IMG/VR virus record: IMGVR_UViG_3300018422_000112
Span: 1-50,187 of that record
Length of the DNA stretch: 50,187 nucleotides
Direction: 5' to 3' (one strand)
Source of the DNA: a virus
This document shows positions 19,437-28,077 of the stretch, piece by piece (position 1 is the first letter of the stretch; the number at the start of each line of letters is the position of its first letter). The notes under the pieces are model-generated. The model searched no databases. It saw only the letters and a list, made by a program, of their open reading frames with translations, and was not told the origin of the DNA. A program made the position numbers and the translations under genes.

Positions 19437-20128
19437 GCGCCGCCTGCCTCGTCGCGCAACTCGCTGCGGTGGGCACTCCACCTGAACTCTTAGCGGCCGT
19501 CGCACAAGAGCTGTTCACGGCCGAGACCGAGCGCAGGATCCTAGCGGAGAGGCGGCACAACGAGCGCGAGCGCAAGGCCCGGTCACGTGACGGCACGGGA
19601 CAGGGCGTGACAGACGGTGACAGGCTGGGACGGGGTTCTCTTGATAAAAAGACCCAGACCCAAAAAATTAATCTCTTACCACATGAAGTTAATACTCTCC
19701 CCGCGCGCGAGCCGGTCGAAATCCTGGCCGAATGCGTCGATGCGATCGTCACGGCACACCTCAAGCGCTGGCGCGGTCAGCCACCGCCCCACGGCGTCAC
19801 CGACGAGCAATGGCTGGGCTTCCTCGATCATCGCAAGGCCCACCCAAAGGGCGGCAAGTTCACCGACCGAGCCTACACGCTGCTCTGTAACAAGCTGACC
19901 GGTCTAGCCGAGCATGGATTTCCACCTGGCCAGATGATCGACCTCGCCATCGAGCGGGGTTGGATAACCGTTTTCGAACCTCACGATCAAACAGGACCAA
20001 GAAATGGACGATCAGGAAACGGCATGGGGAGACATCAACCCTCCGATGGTCTCAGCCCGACCACAAGGGCAGCTCTCCGCGTCTTTGGAGCGCCTCCAGC
20101 CGGCGACGAGCGAAGAGTTCCGCAATGA
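19433..20128 (+). CDS. Phage replication protein candidate
   Basis: A protein of 231 residues. An N-terminal helical part ends in a basic linker (ERRHNERERKARSRDG) and a Gly/Asp-rich hinge; residues 95-185 (IVTAHLKRWRGQPPPHGVTD through GLAEHGFPPGQMIDLAIERG) resemble the C-terminal domain of sphingomonad and rhizobial phage replication initiators. The domain order recalls O-type initiators, with a basic origin-binding part and a partner-binding part. It overlaps the next gene by 125 nt. Replication role is inferred from family resemblance and position. Confidence 0.65.
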   Translation: MSAACLVAQLAAVGTPPELLAAVAQELFTAETERRILAERRHNERERKARSRDGTGQGVTDGDRLGRGSLDKKTQTQKINLLPHEVNTLPAREPVEILAECVDAIVTAHLKRWRGQPPPHGVTDEQWLGFLDHRKAHPKGGKFTDRAYTLLCNKLTGLAEHGFPPGQMIDLAIERGWITVFEPHDQTGPRNGRSGNGMGRHQPSDGLSPTTRAALRVFGAPPAGDERRVPQ

Positions 20129-20507
20129 GCTGACGGCCTGCCTGATCCTAGTCGCCCCGGTCGGGATGACGGAGGAGGCCCGCGGCGAGTGGCTTGCCGT
20201 GGCCTGGCAGACCCTCAAGCATTTGCCGGCGGACGTGCTGGCCTATGGCTGCGCAAAAGCCCGGGAGGCCTGCGACCATCCCGCCAAGCTCGTTCCCGCC
20301 ATCGTCCGCGAGACGGAGGAGATGATGCGCTGGCGCCGCGATTCGGTGAGGAGCGAGGGCGGAACCGTTCCGCAAGCCCTGCTTCCTGAGCCGGAGCGCT
20401 GCACGCCAGAACAGGCGAAAGCGATCCTCGAGGAGTTCGGGCTCACCTCGCGCTTCCGATCGAGCCGCGACATTTCCACCACACCAAACACTCCAGGAGA
20501 CGCGTAA
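20004..20507 (+). CDS. Putative replication accessory protein
   Basis: A protein of 167 residues. A helical core (SEEFRNELTACLILVAPVGM through CAKAREACDHPAKLVPAIVR) precedes a Pro/Glu segment with the helix TPEQAKAILEEFGL. It lies between the initiator candidate and a DnaA-like gene, which suggests a helicase-loader or initiator partner, but there is no Walker motif. Not identified further. Confidence 0.68.
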   Translation: MDDQETAWGDINPPMVSARPQGQLSASLERLQPATSEEFRNELTACLILVAPVGMTEEARGEWLAVAWQTLKHLPADVLAYGCAKAREACDHPAKLVPAIVRETEEMMRWRRDSVRSEGGTVPQALLPEPERCTPEQAKAILEEFGLTSRFRSSRDISTTPNTPGDA

Positions 20508-20530
20508 ATGGCGAGCAGGGGAAAGAGGAC

Positions 20531-20929
20531 ATGCTGATGCAGATCGATCGCTATGCGAGCCCGGATACACTGGCCGAGTGCAGCAACGCGCCGCTTATCG
20601 TGTGCCAACTCATCTTCCTTGTGACGGAGGGTGATCGAGCGCATCTCAGCCTGTTGCGAGGCGATGAGCTTGGACAGGAAACGGTGCGCGAACGCCACGC
20701 CATTTCGTGGGTGTCGCGGACATATACGCATTCGAGCTTCACTCAGATAGGTCGCGGGCTGGGGTGCGATCATTCGGCTGTCGTCCGTGGACACAATCGG
20801 GCGAAGCTGCTGCGCATCATCGATGAGGACTTTCGGCAGTTCTCGGATAAGCTCGCAGTGAGCGCTGGGCTCGCTTCGAAGGCATCTGGGCCCAAGCGCC
20901 CTGTCCAGCGGCATCCTGTGCCGGCCTGA
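20531..20929 (+). CDS. DnaA domain IV-like protein, copy 2
   Basis: A protein of 132 residues with a second, diverged DnaA C-terminal-type domain: HAISWVSRTYTHSSFTQIGR then GLGCDHSAVVRGHNRAKLL. The match to the DnaA signature is G-x2-L-G-x-D-H-S-A-V. It differs strongly from the copy at 18931-19371. A nine-codon frame at 20508 (MASRGKRTC) lies between it and the previous gene. The role in replication is inferred. Confidence 0.75.
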   Translation: MLMQIDRYASPDTLAECSNAPLIVCQLIFLVTEGDRAHLSLLRGDELGQETVRERHAISWVSRTYTHSSFTQIGRGLGCDHSAVVRGHNRAKLLRIIDEDFRQFSDKLAVSAGLASKASGPKRPVQRHPVPA

Positions 20930-20950
20930 ACAAAGGTAGAGTCCAAAGCT

Positions 20951-21430
20951 ATGGCCGCAACATCCGCCACCTACACCGATGAGCAGCGCGGGATAATCGT
21001 CGCGCACGTTTTGACCGAGCTTGCCGGCGGACGCGCCGTGAGCCGTATCCTGCGTGAGGATGGTGGAATGCCTGCGGCGGCCACGTTCTGGAACTGGTAT
21101 TACGCGGACGAAACACTGATGGAAAAAGTCGCGCGTGCGCGGGAAAACGGCGTCGAGGCGATCATGGACGAAACGCTCGCCATCGCCGACGAGCAGGAGA
21201 TAGGTGAGACCGTTACCGAGGACGGCGATAAGACGACGATCAAGCGCGAGGACATGCTCGGCCATCGCAAGCTCCGCATCGACACGCGCCACAAATATGC
21301 TCAGATGATCGCGCCGCGGAAGTACGGACCCAAGCTCGACCTGACCTCTGGCGGCGAGAAGATCGGACTGACGGCTGAGATCGAGGGAGCTCGGCGCCGC
21401 GCCGCCGAAAAGCTGAGTGATGGCGACTAA
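20951..21430 (+). CDS. terS: Terminase small subunit
   Basis: A protein of 159 residues. The N-terminal HTH region (IIVAHVLTELAGGRAVSRIL through PAAATFWNWYYADETLMEKV) and the C-terminal LGHRKLRIDTRHKYAQMIAP then RKYGPKLDLTSGGEK are typical of the small terminase subunits that recognise packaging sites. It overlaps terL by 11 nt. Confidence 0.9.
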   Translation: MAATSATYTDEQRGIIVAHVLTELAGGRAVSRILREDGGMPAAATFWNWYYADETLMEKVARARENGVEAIMDETLAIADEQEIGETVTEDGDKTTIKREDMLGHRKLRIDTRHKYAQMIAPRKYGPKLDLTSGGEKIGLTAEIEGARRRAAEKLSDGD

Positions 21431-22925
21431 AACCGACCCAGCGGTAGAGCTTGCCCGCGATATCGGCTCCTACGCATTCGACCCGCTAGGCCACGCTATC
21501 TATGCCTATCCGTGGGAGACGGAACGCTTGCCCCAGTCCGGCCCCAGGACATGGCAGCGCGAGACGATGATCGAGATCGCCGAGCATCTGCAGAGCCGGA
21601 ATAGGTTTCAGCCGCTCAGGATCGCGAGGGCATCGGGCCACGGCATCGGCAAGTCCGCCGACATCGCCATGATCGGTAAGTGGGCGATCGACACTTGCGT
21701 CGATACGCGCGTCCTGATCACCGCCAACACCGAGCCGCAGCTTCTCACCAAGACCAGCCCGGAAGTGATGAAGTGGAACCGGCTGGCGATCACCCGCGAC
21801 TGGTTCAAGCCCGCGGCGATGAAGCTGTCATCGGCCATGCCCGGCCATGAGGATAGCTGGCGCCTCGATCTCGTCACCTGGTCCGAGCACAACACCGAAG
21901 CGTTCGCTGGCCTTCACAACCTCGGCAAGCGCATCGTGGTTTTGTTCGATGAAGCCTCCCGCATCGCCGACAAGGTGTGGGAGGTGACGGAAGGGGCGCT
22001 GACCGACGAGGACACCGAACTCATCTGGATCGTGTTCGGCAACCCGACGCTCAACACGGGCCGATTTCGGCAGTGCTTCGGCAAGGATCGCAACCGCTGG
22101 AGCGCGAAGCAGATCGACAGCCGGACCGTTGAAGGGACGAACAAGGAGTATCTCGCGGGCCAGATAGAGGCTTACGGGCTCAAGAGCGATTTCGTGAAGG
22201 TGCGCGTGCTTGGCCAGTTCCCGTCCGCGTCGTCGATGCAGTTCATCGCCACCGACGTTGCCCAGGCCGCGCGCACCCGCGCCATCCCTCCGGGCCTCGT
22301 TACAGATCCGATCATCTTCGGCGTGGATTGCGCGCGATTCGGCGACGATCATTCGACCTTAGCGATCCGGTGCGGCCGCGACGCTCGCACCCGGCCGTGG
22401 AAACGCTGGTACGGGGTCGATTCCATGACATTGGCCGGCGATATCGCGCTCGAGGCTCAGATGTGGAAGCCCGATGCGATCTTCGTCGACGCCGGCAATA
22501 TCGGGGCGGCGGTGATCGACAGGCTTCGTCAGCTATTGCCGGGCTCGCCGATCTTCGAAGTCTGGTTCGGCGGGAAGGGCCGCGACGTCGAATGGTCGAC
22601 CGGCCTGAGGGTGCGGACCGCGAACAAGCGAGCCGAGATGTATTGCTCGTTGAGGGCGTGGCTTCCGAATGGGGCGATCCCCGACGAGCAGGCGATAGAG
22701 GATGACCTCACCGGGTCGGAGTACGGCTATAACAACGAGCAGGCGATCCAGCTCGAAAAGAAGGAGCATATGAAGGCGCGCGGGCTTCCTTCGCCCGATG
22801 ACGGCGATGCGCTCGCCTGCACCTTTGCGGCGCCGGTTGCGCCGCGCGTGCCTGCACACCGCGATCCGTTGAGCTATATCCCGCAGGGCGGTCCTGTCGA
22901 TCGCTACGCCGAGCTGAGGGACTGA
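21420..22925 (+). CDS. terL: Terminase large subunit
   Basis: A protein of 501 residues, the DNA-packaging motor. Walker A is SGHGIGKS (residues 72-79), Walker B is VVLFDEAS with D177-E178, and the nuclease domain begins FGVDCARFGDD (D303, D309, D310) with DDGDAL near the C-terminus. The ATG at 21420 is chosen over the GTG one codon upstream. It follows terS with a short overlap. Confidence 0.95.
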   Translation: MATKTDPAVELARDIGSYAFDPLGHAIYAYPWETERLPQSGPRTWQRETMIEIAEHLQSRNRFQPLRIARASGHGIGKSADIAMIGKWAIDTCVDTRVLITANTEPQLLTKTSPEVMKWNRLAITRDWFKPAAMKLSSAMPGHEDSWRLDLVTWSEHNTEAFAGLHNLGKRIVVLFDEASRIADKVWEVTEGALTDEDTELIWIVFGNPTLNTGRFRQCFGKDRNRWSAKQIDSRTVEGTNKEYLAGQIEAYGLKSDFVKVRVLGQFPSASSMQFIATDVAQAARTRAIPPGLVTDPIIFGVDCARFGDDHSTLAIRCGRDARTRPWKRWYGVDSMTLAGDIALEAQMWKPDAIFVDAGNIGAAVIDRLRQLLPGSPIFEVWFGGKGRDVEWSTGLRVRTANKRAEMYCSLRAWLPNGAIPDEQAIEDDLTGSEYGYNNEQAIQLEKKEHMKARGLPSPDDGDALACTFAAPVAPRVPAHRDPLSYIPQGGPVDRYAELRD

Positions 22926-22927
22926 GC

Positions 22928-23200
22928 ATGACCTTAGACGATTTCGAGAAAGCCCTGCCGCCTCATAAGGCGTCGCTCCATCTCACGCATAACGACCACC
23001 TCTCCAATTATATGACCGTCCAAGAGGACGACGAGAGCCCGATTGGTGGTGGAGATTGGGTCTCTGAAGCAGAGCGCGACAAGGCTTACGAAGCGAACGA
23101 AATGTGGCAGTTGCAATGGTATCCGGAGACACCGGTCGGATTCTGCATCATCAAGGCCAGCTCGCTCGAAGCGATCTTCGTCTATCTCGCCGCTCAGTGA
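22928..23200 (+). CDS. Hypothetical protein after terL
   Basis: A protein of 90 residues, acidic, starting MTLDDFEKALPPHKASLHLT and ending LEAIFVYLAAQ. It starts 3 nt after the terL stop and overlaps the next start by one base. Function is unknown. Confidence 0.75.
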   Translation: MTLDDFEKALPPHKASLHLTHNDHLSNYMTVQEDDESPIGGGDWVSEAERDKAYEANEMWQLQWYPETPVGFCIIKASSLEAIFVYLAAQ

Positions 23201-23427
23201 TGCCAGCCCTCCGCAACATCCGCGAGCAGGACGTCTACGGCAGGCTGATGGTGTTCGCCGACTTCACCGCGCCAGACGGCAGGCAGGGCTCGGTGCATGT
23301 GCCTGTGGAGGAATATCGAGCCCACGGCGAGATCGTGCTGGAGCAGCAGGCCGATGCGTGCTGTGTACAGTCGAGAGCCCATGGGTATCGCGAGCCGGGG
23401 GTGGATCGGTACGAGGAGTTGAGGTAG
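23200..23427 (+). CDS. Hypothetical protein
   Basis: A protein of 75 residues starting MPALRNIREQDVYGRLMVFA. The ending REPGVDRYEELR resembles the last residues of the terminase (GPVDRYAELRD), so this may be a duplicated terminase tail or a convergent motif. Function is unknown. Confidence 0.68.
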   Translation: MPALRNIREQDVYGRLMVFADFTAPDGRQGSVHVPVEEYRAHGEIVLEQQADACCVQSRAHGYREPGVDRYEELR

Positions 23428-23436
23428 AGTGCGCGC

Positions 23437-23544
23437 ATGCCAGAATGGCTTAAGATCGCCTTGGTTGTCTGGACCCTCCTGATGCTGGCGCCCCTACTGC
23501 TGCTGGTGAGCATGCTCATGCCGGCCAATAAGGTAGCTGACTGA
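23437..23544 (+). CDS. Single-span membrane peptide
   Basis: A frame of 35 codons, MPEWLKIALVVWTLLMLAPL then LLLVSMLMPANKVAD. It is nearly all one hydrophobic helix with a short polar N-terminus, and it is the last gene before the first late promoter. No function is assigned. Confidence 0.55.
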   Translation: MPEWLKIALVVWTLLMLAPLLLLVSMLMPANKVAD

Positions 23545-23546
23545 CC

Positions 23547-23594
23547 CTGTGCATCCCCCCGCCTAGAGCCTGATCCTGCCGCTATCCAAGCGGC
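23547..23594 (+). promoter_or_regulatory. Late promoter 1 (portal operon)
   Basis: CTGTGCATCCCCCCGCC begins 48 nt before the ATG at 23595, and TATCCA starts exactly 36 nt after the beginning of the element, 6 nt before the ATG. The same element, spacing and ATG distance recur at 29895 and 43031. No ribosome-binding site lies before the ATG, so the transcript is probably leaderless. Confidence 0.65.
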
Positions 23595-23777
23595 ATGTGC
23601 CTGCCAAGCGCTCCAGACCTTCCCACGCCCGTTGAGCGTCAGGCGGCGAAACAGCCCGCCGGCGACATCCGCGCCCGCCTGACGGATCGGGACCGCAGGC
23701 GCCGCGGCTACGCATCGACCATGTTCGCTCCATCCGCACTGGGCGCTCCCGGCACCACCAACATCACGGGCGTCTAG
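23595..23777 (+). CDS. Small late protein preceding the portal
   Basis: A protein of 60 residues starting MCLPSAPDLPTPVERQAAKQ and ending ALGAPGTTNITGV. Similar short, Pro/Ala/Gly-rich, low-complexity proteins precede portal genes in many podoviruses with T7-like heads. It starts directly behind late promoter 1 and its stop abuts the GTG of the portal gene. Function is not known; a minor virion role is likely. Confidence 0.7.
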   Translation: MCLPSAPDLPTPVERQAAKQPAGDIRARLTDRDRRRRGYASTMFAPSALGAPGTTNITGV

Positions 23778-25511
23778 GTGGCCACCGAAGGCACCCTGAC
23801 CCTCCGGACCACCGACGACGAGAAGCTGCGCAAATATTGCGATGACCGCTTCAAGGGCATGATGGCGCAGCGCGGCGAGCACGACGCCGAATGGTACGAG
23901 ATCGCCGGTCTCTGTCTCCCCCACCGATCGAAGCAGCTCGTCGAGAACCACAAGGGCAAGCACCGCAGCGCCACGGCCAAGGTCACTCGCTACAACGATC
24001 ACGGCATCCGCTCGTTCGAGGTCTGCGCGAACGGGATGCTGTCCGGCCTGTCTTCCCGATCCCGCGCATGGCTGAAGCCGACCCTAATCGACGAGGATCT
24101 GATGAACTTCTACCCCGTCCGAGCGTGGCTGGACGAGGTTGGGACGATCATCATGTCCGCGTTCGCCATGTCGAACTTCTACGAGGTCCAGCTTGCCAGC
24201 TATCTGGAGCTTGCCGCGTTTGGGACCGCGGCAAAAATCATCCAGCCCCATCGCGAGACGATCAGCGTCAACCATAGCCTGACGGCCGGCGAATATGCGA
24301 TTTCGACCGGCGAGGACCAGCGGCCCGACTCCCTCGCCCGAACCTATACGCTCACCGCCCGCCAGATGGTCGAGCGGTTCGTCGCCGAGAAGTTCGACAG
24401 CAAGACGCTGCACTGGGGCCGCGTCACCCGCGAGGTCAAGGAGGCGTGGAGCGGCGGTCATTACGAGCGCACCTTCTCCGTCAATCAGCTGATCGAGCCC
24501 AACCCCGAATATATCCCCGGCCGTATCGGCAAGATCGGAATGCGGTTCCGTTCGATGAAGTGGGAGCCGGGTGAGGAGAACAAGAAGAAGTTCCTCTGCA
24601 TCGAAGGCTATCACGAACAGCCCTTCACCGCGCCGCGCTGGGAAACGCTGGGCGGCGATGTCTATGGGACGGGCAGGGGCGCGAAGGCGCTCGGCTCGCT
24701 TCGCGGGCTCCAGCTCGCGGAGAAGAGGAGCGGCGAGGCCGAGGACATGGCGGTCAAGCCGCCGACCTGGGGCCCGCCCACGGTCGACAGGGTCGGGATG
24801 CTGCCTGGCCAGCACACGACGGTCGCGGCCGTCGACATGCAGGTCGGCATCAAGCCCGTTTACGAAATACCCTTTCAGGTCATGGAGCGCCTGGATGCGA
24901 AGGTAGACCGCGTCCAGCGTGCCATCGATCGGCTCACCTATGCCGACCTCTTCATGGCGATCACCAACATGGAGGGGGTGCAGCCCCGGAACATGGAGGA
25001 ATTGATCCGCCGGCATGAGGAGCAACTGACCCAGCTTGGCCCCGTCACGGACAGGGTCAACACGGAAGACCTGCAAATCTCGTTCGACCGCATGTTCGGC
25101 ATCCTCTCGCGGGGTGGGCTCCTGCCTGAGGCTCCGCCAGACATCCAAGGCCAGGAGATACAGGTCGATTTTACGTCCGTCCTCGCCCAGGCCCAGAAGC
25201 TGCTCGGCATCTCGCAGACGGAACGGGCCGTGAGCTTCGTCGGCAACCTCGCCGCGTCCTTCCCCGAGGCGGGAGACAATCTCGATCCCGACGCCATCGT
25301 CCACGATTATTGGGAGCGGTCCGGCGCCCCGACCACCGGCCTTCGCGATCCCAAGGTGCGCGACAAGATCAGGGCCGACCGTGCGGCGGCTCAGCAGGCC
25401 GAGCGCATCGCCGCGATGATGCCGGCTGCCAAGGACGGAGCCGACGCCGCCCGCCTGCTGTCCGAGGCCGACACGGGCAGCGGTTCGATGCTGGAAAGGC
25501 TGATTCCGTGA
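23778..25511 (+). CDS. Portal (head-tail connector) protein
   Basis: A protein of 577 residues of the podovirus head-tail connector family (T7 gp8-like). N-terminal DAEWYEIAGLCLPHRSKQLV, the segment SFEVCANGMLSGLSSRSRAW and the GTGRGAKAL region are family landmarks, and the C-terminal part is helical with an Ala/Asp-rich tail. It forms the dodecameric portal through which DNA passes. The GTG start at 23778 directly follows the preceding stop. Confidence 0.93.
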   Translation: MATEGTLTLRTTDDEKLRKYCDDRFKGMMAQRGEHDAEWYEIAGLCLPHRSKQLVENHKGKHRSATAKVTRYNDHGIRSFEVCANGMLSGLSSRSRAWLKPTLIDEDLMNFYPVRAWLDEVGTIIMSAFAMSNFYEVQLASYLELAAFGTAAKIIQPHRETISVNHSLTAGEYAISTGEDQRPDSLARTYTLTARQMVERFVAEKFDSKTLHWGRVTREVKEAWSGGHYERTFSVNQLIEPNPEYIPGRIGKIGMRFRSMKWEPGEENKKKFLCIEGYHEQPFTAPRWETLGGDVYGTGRGAKALGSLRGLQLAEKRSGEAEDMAVKPPTWGPPTVDRVGMLPGQHTTVAAVDMQVGIKPVYEIPFQVMERLDAKVDRVQRAIDRLTYADLFMAITNMEGVQPRNMEELIRRHEEQLTQLGPVTDRVNTEDLQISFDRMFGILSRGGLLPEAPPDIQGQEIQVDFTSVLAQAQKLLGISQTERAVSFVGNLAASFPEAGDNLDPDAIVHDYWERSGAPTTGLRDPKVRDKIRADRAAAQQAERIAAMMPAAKDGADAARLLSEADTGSGSMLERLIP

Positions 25512-25792
25512 AACCCAACGCCCTCGACTTGGCGATGCGCCAGCTAATCCTTGCACAGCCCTTCCGCACATTCCTGCTTGAAGTCGTCAGGCAGGCCGGT
25601 ATCTTGTCGCCAACTGCTGGAGCCGAACACACCCTTCGTGAAGGGTACAGGTCTCTGGGGTTGGACATACTTCGCCTAGCCGCGCGCGGACTGCCGCGAG
25701 GGACGATCGAGCAAGTTCTCGTCCTTGTGCTGAGCGAAACCACCCCAAAGGAGACCGATGATGATCCAGAAGAGCCCGCCGAACGATCTTAG
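25508..25792 (+). CDS. Small late protein after portal
   Basis: A protein of 94 residues with a GTG start overlapping the portal stop (GTGA). Helices LDLAMRQLILAQPFRTFLLE and SLGLDILRLAARGLP are visible and the C-terminus is acidic. It overlaps the scaffold gene by 35 nt. Many BPP-1-like phages carry a short gene here; function is unknown. Confidence 0.72.
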   Translation: MKPNALDLAMRQLILAQPFRTFLLEVVRQAGILSPTAGAEHTLREGYRSLGLDILRLAARGLPRGTIEQVLVLVLSETTPKETDDDPEEPAERS

Positions 25793-26552
25793 CACCATGC
25801 TTCGCCCCGCGATGATGACGGCGGCCGAGTGCGCTGCTGGGCGCTTTCTGCGCGCGCCGGACGGTCACGATGCAGACGCCGGGGATGCCGACGCGGATGC
25901 GGTCGACAAGACGCTGCTCGGCGACGCGGATCAGGGCGACGCGGATGCCGGCGACAAGGGCGATGCCGATAAGGTGGCGGACAAGGCCAAGGACGACGCT
26001 GCGAAGGCCGAAGCGGACAAGAAGGGCGACGGCGACAAGAAGGAGCCCGTTTCTGCCGCGCCCGAGAAATACGACCTCAAGGCCCCCGAGGGCATGGAGT
26101 TCGACACGGAGACGTTCGCGGCGGTCGAGCCCGTCCTCCGCGAGCTGGGGCTCAGCAATGAGAACGCTCAGAAGCTCGTCAGCGCCTATGCCGAAAAGGC
26201 GATCCCCGCCATCACCAAGCGGGCGAACGATGCTGTTCTGCTGAAGGCCGCCGAGGCCCGCAAGGAGTGGGCCGACTCCTTCGAGAAAGACCCCGACATC
26301 GGCGGCGCGAAGAAGGGTGACACGCTCTCCGCCGCCGCGCGGGTGTTCGACCATTACGGTCTGAAGAAGGGCGAGGGCCTTCGCCTGCTGCTCGATGAGA
26401 GCGGGCTCGGCAATCACCCCGACATGATCCGCGTGTTCGCCCGCATCGGGCATGACCTCGCGGAAGGCGGTTTCGAGCGGGGGGATCACGTCCCGCAGCC
26501 CAAGACGCCGGAAGGCAAGATGTACGACCCCGCATTTCAGCCGAAAACGTGA
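25758..26552 (+). CDS. Capsid scaffolding protein
   Basis: A protein of 264 residues. After a short N-terminus comes a long Asp/Ala/Lys low-complexity stretch (residues 40-95), then YDLKAPEGMEFDTETF and the helical RVFDHYGLKKGEGLRLLLDE, ending GKMYDPAFQPKT. This arrangement, directly upstream of the major capsid gene, is characteristic of podovirus scaffold proteins that guide procapsid assembly and then leave. Confidence 0.8.
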   Translation: MMIQKSPPNDLSTMLRPAMMTAAECAAGRFLRAPDGHDADAGDADADAVDKTLLGDADQGDADAGDKGDADKVADKAKDDAAKAEADKKGDGDKKEPVSAAPEKYDLKAPEGMEFDTETFAAVEPVLRELGLSNENAQKLVSAYAEKAIPAITKRANDAVLLKAAEARKEWADSFEKDPDIGGAKKGDTLSAAARVFDHYGLKKGEGLRLLLDESGLGNHPDMIRVFARIGHDLAEGGFERGDHVPQPKTPEGKMYDPAFQPKT

Positions 26553-26566
26553 GAAGGAACTAGGAC

Positions 26567-27604
26567 ATGGCTGCACGCAACGGAGCACTCGCGACCCTGG
26601 TCGATGTCACCGCGACCTATGGCGAAGCGGGCGAATCGCAGGGCCAGATCGCGGAGATCATGGAGAAGGATCACCCGATCCTGCAGGACGTGGCGTGGCG
26701 CGAAGGCAACCTCATCACCGGCGATCGGCGCTGGGTCCGCACCAGCAAGGCCGCGGCCTCCTGGCGTCGGTTCAATCAGGGCGTGCCGCGCTCCAAGGGC
26801 ACCGTCGGCGCGTTCGACGAGGCGTCTGCCCAGCTCGCCGCAGCCTCGCAGATGGATCGCGGTCTGGCGATCCTCGGCGGCAATCCGGCCAAGGCCCGCA
26901 TGAACTTCAACAAGCCGCACTTTCAGTCGATGGCCGATGAGATGGCGGAGACCATCTTCTACGGCAACAGCATGGTCGAATCGACGGAGTACACCGGCCT
27001 GACGCCGCGCTACAACGACCTCGACGGCCCGACCGGCGACTATATCATCGACGCTGGCGGCACCGGCACCGACAACCGCTCAATCTGGATCGTCGACTGG
27101 GATCTGGACGAGTTCGCCGGCATCTATCCCAAGGGTACGAAGGCCGGCCTGGTCCACATGGACATGACCTCGAACCTGCGCCCGGCGGCTGACGGCTATC
27201 CGATCGGCGATCTCGTCTACGATGAGAGCGGCAATCCCTATCCGGCCTATACCGACTTCTTCCAGTGGGAGGCCGGCTTGTCGGTTGGCGATCACCGGCG
27301 CGCCGTTCGCATCGCCAACATCGACTTCTCGCTGCTCACCAAGGATCGCTCGACCGGCGCCGACCTCGAGGACCTTCTCGTCCAGGCGATCGAGCGCATC
27401 AAGTCGACCGGGCCGAACGCGGCGATCTACGCGCCCAAGCCGCTCGGCGCCATGCTGCGCCGCCAGGCTCTGGTCGACAGCCGCAACGGCCGGGGCCTTC
27501 TGGGCTTCGAGACGATCGGTGGCCGCAAGGTCACGTCGTTCGACGGCCTCCCCATCCGCTCGGAAGACGCGCTCAACGTCGACGAAGCCCGCGTTATCGC
27601 CTGA
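26567..27604 (+). CDS. Major capsid protein
   Basis: A protein of 345 residues similar in layout to BPP-1-type coat proteins. The start (GALATLVDVTATYG, then MEKDHPILQDVAWREGN) and the segment ADEMAETIFYGNSMVESTEY, plus FSLLTKDRSTGADLEDLLVQ towards the C-terminus, are typical of this HK97-fold subgroup. GAAGGAACTAGGAC precedes the ATG. It lies between scaffold and cement genes. Confidence 0.92.
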   Translation: MAARNGALATLVDVTATYGEAGESQGQIAEIMEKDHPILQDVAWREGNLITGDRRWVRTSKAAASWRRFNQGVPRSKGTVGAFDEASAQLAAASQMDRGLAILGGNPAKARMNFNKPHFQSMADEMAETIFYGNSMVESTEYTGLTPRYNDLDGPTGDYIIDAGGTGTDNRSIWIVDWDLDEFAGIYPKGTKAGLVHMDMTSNLRPAADGYPIGDLVYDESGNPYPAYTDFFQWEAGLSVGDHRRAVRIANIDFSLLTKDRSTGADLEDLLVQAIERIKSTGPNAAIYAPKPLGAMLRRQALVDSRNGRGLLGFETIGGRKVTSFDGLPIRSEDALNVDEARVIA

Positions 27605-27616
27605 GGAGACTGAGAC

Positions 27617-28069
27617 ATGAACACGGACAAGGAACTGCTCTGCTCCGACAAGCAGGCGATCACCGCCGACGCGGTTTCGACGGATGCGATCCTCTGGACG
27701 GGTCTGTCGGGCGCCGATCGCACGCGCAATCTGCGGGCCTTCTGCCAGATCGAGACGAGCTTCACGCCGGATGGCGCGGCCACGGGCATCACGTTCGAGA
27801 TCATCGCGGCGGACAATACGGCGCTGACGACCAACGTCGTCTCGCTCTATTCAACCGGCGCGATTCTCAACGGCGCGTCGAACGTCAACCTCGCGGCGGG
27901 AAAGCGGGTCATCGATCAGCCGATGCCCGCCACGTCCAAAGCCTATGTCGGCTTCCGCTACACGACCAACGTCGGGGACTATACGACCGGCAAGGTGACG
28001 GCGGGTCTCGTCATCGGCACCGAAACCCCGCAGGCCGATCGCCCGGCGGCTGAGAGCCACGGCTTCTAA
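27617..28069 (+). CDS. Bbp16-type capsid cement protein
   Basis: A protein of 150 residues, beta-rich, with the family pattern ELLCSDKQAITADAVSTDAI at the start and GFRYTTNVGDYTTGKVTAGL near the end. Bbp16 of BPP-1 is the jelly-roll dimer that stabilises the capsid. Position right after the coat gene agrees. Confidence 0.88.
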   Translation: MNTDKELLCSDKQAITADAVSTDAILWTGLSGADRTRNLRAFCQIETSFTPDGAATGITFEIIAADNTALTTNVVSLYSTGAILNGASNVNLAAGKRVIDQPMPATSKAYVGFRYTTNVGDYTTGKVTAGLVIGTETPQADRPAAESHGF

Positions 28070-28077
28070 GGAGACGA

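Noticed and set aside
24084-25571. A 495-codon minus-strand frame opposite the portal gene
   Set aside because: Exact antisense of a well-supported portal gene, with no ribosome-binding site or domain.
26452-28053. Plus-strand frames of 162 and 262 codons within the scaffold and capsid region
   Set aside because: Both are out-of-frame translations of the scaffold, coat and cement genes, rich in Arg and Gly.
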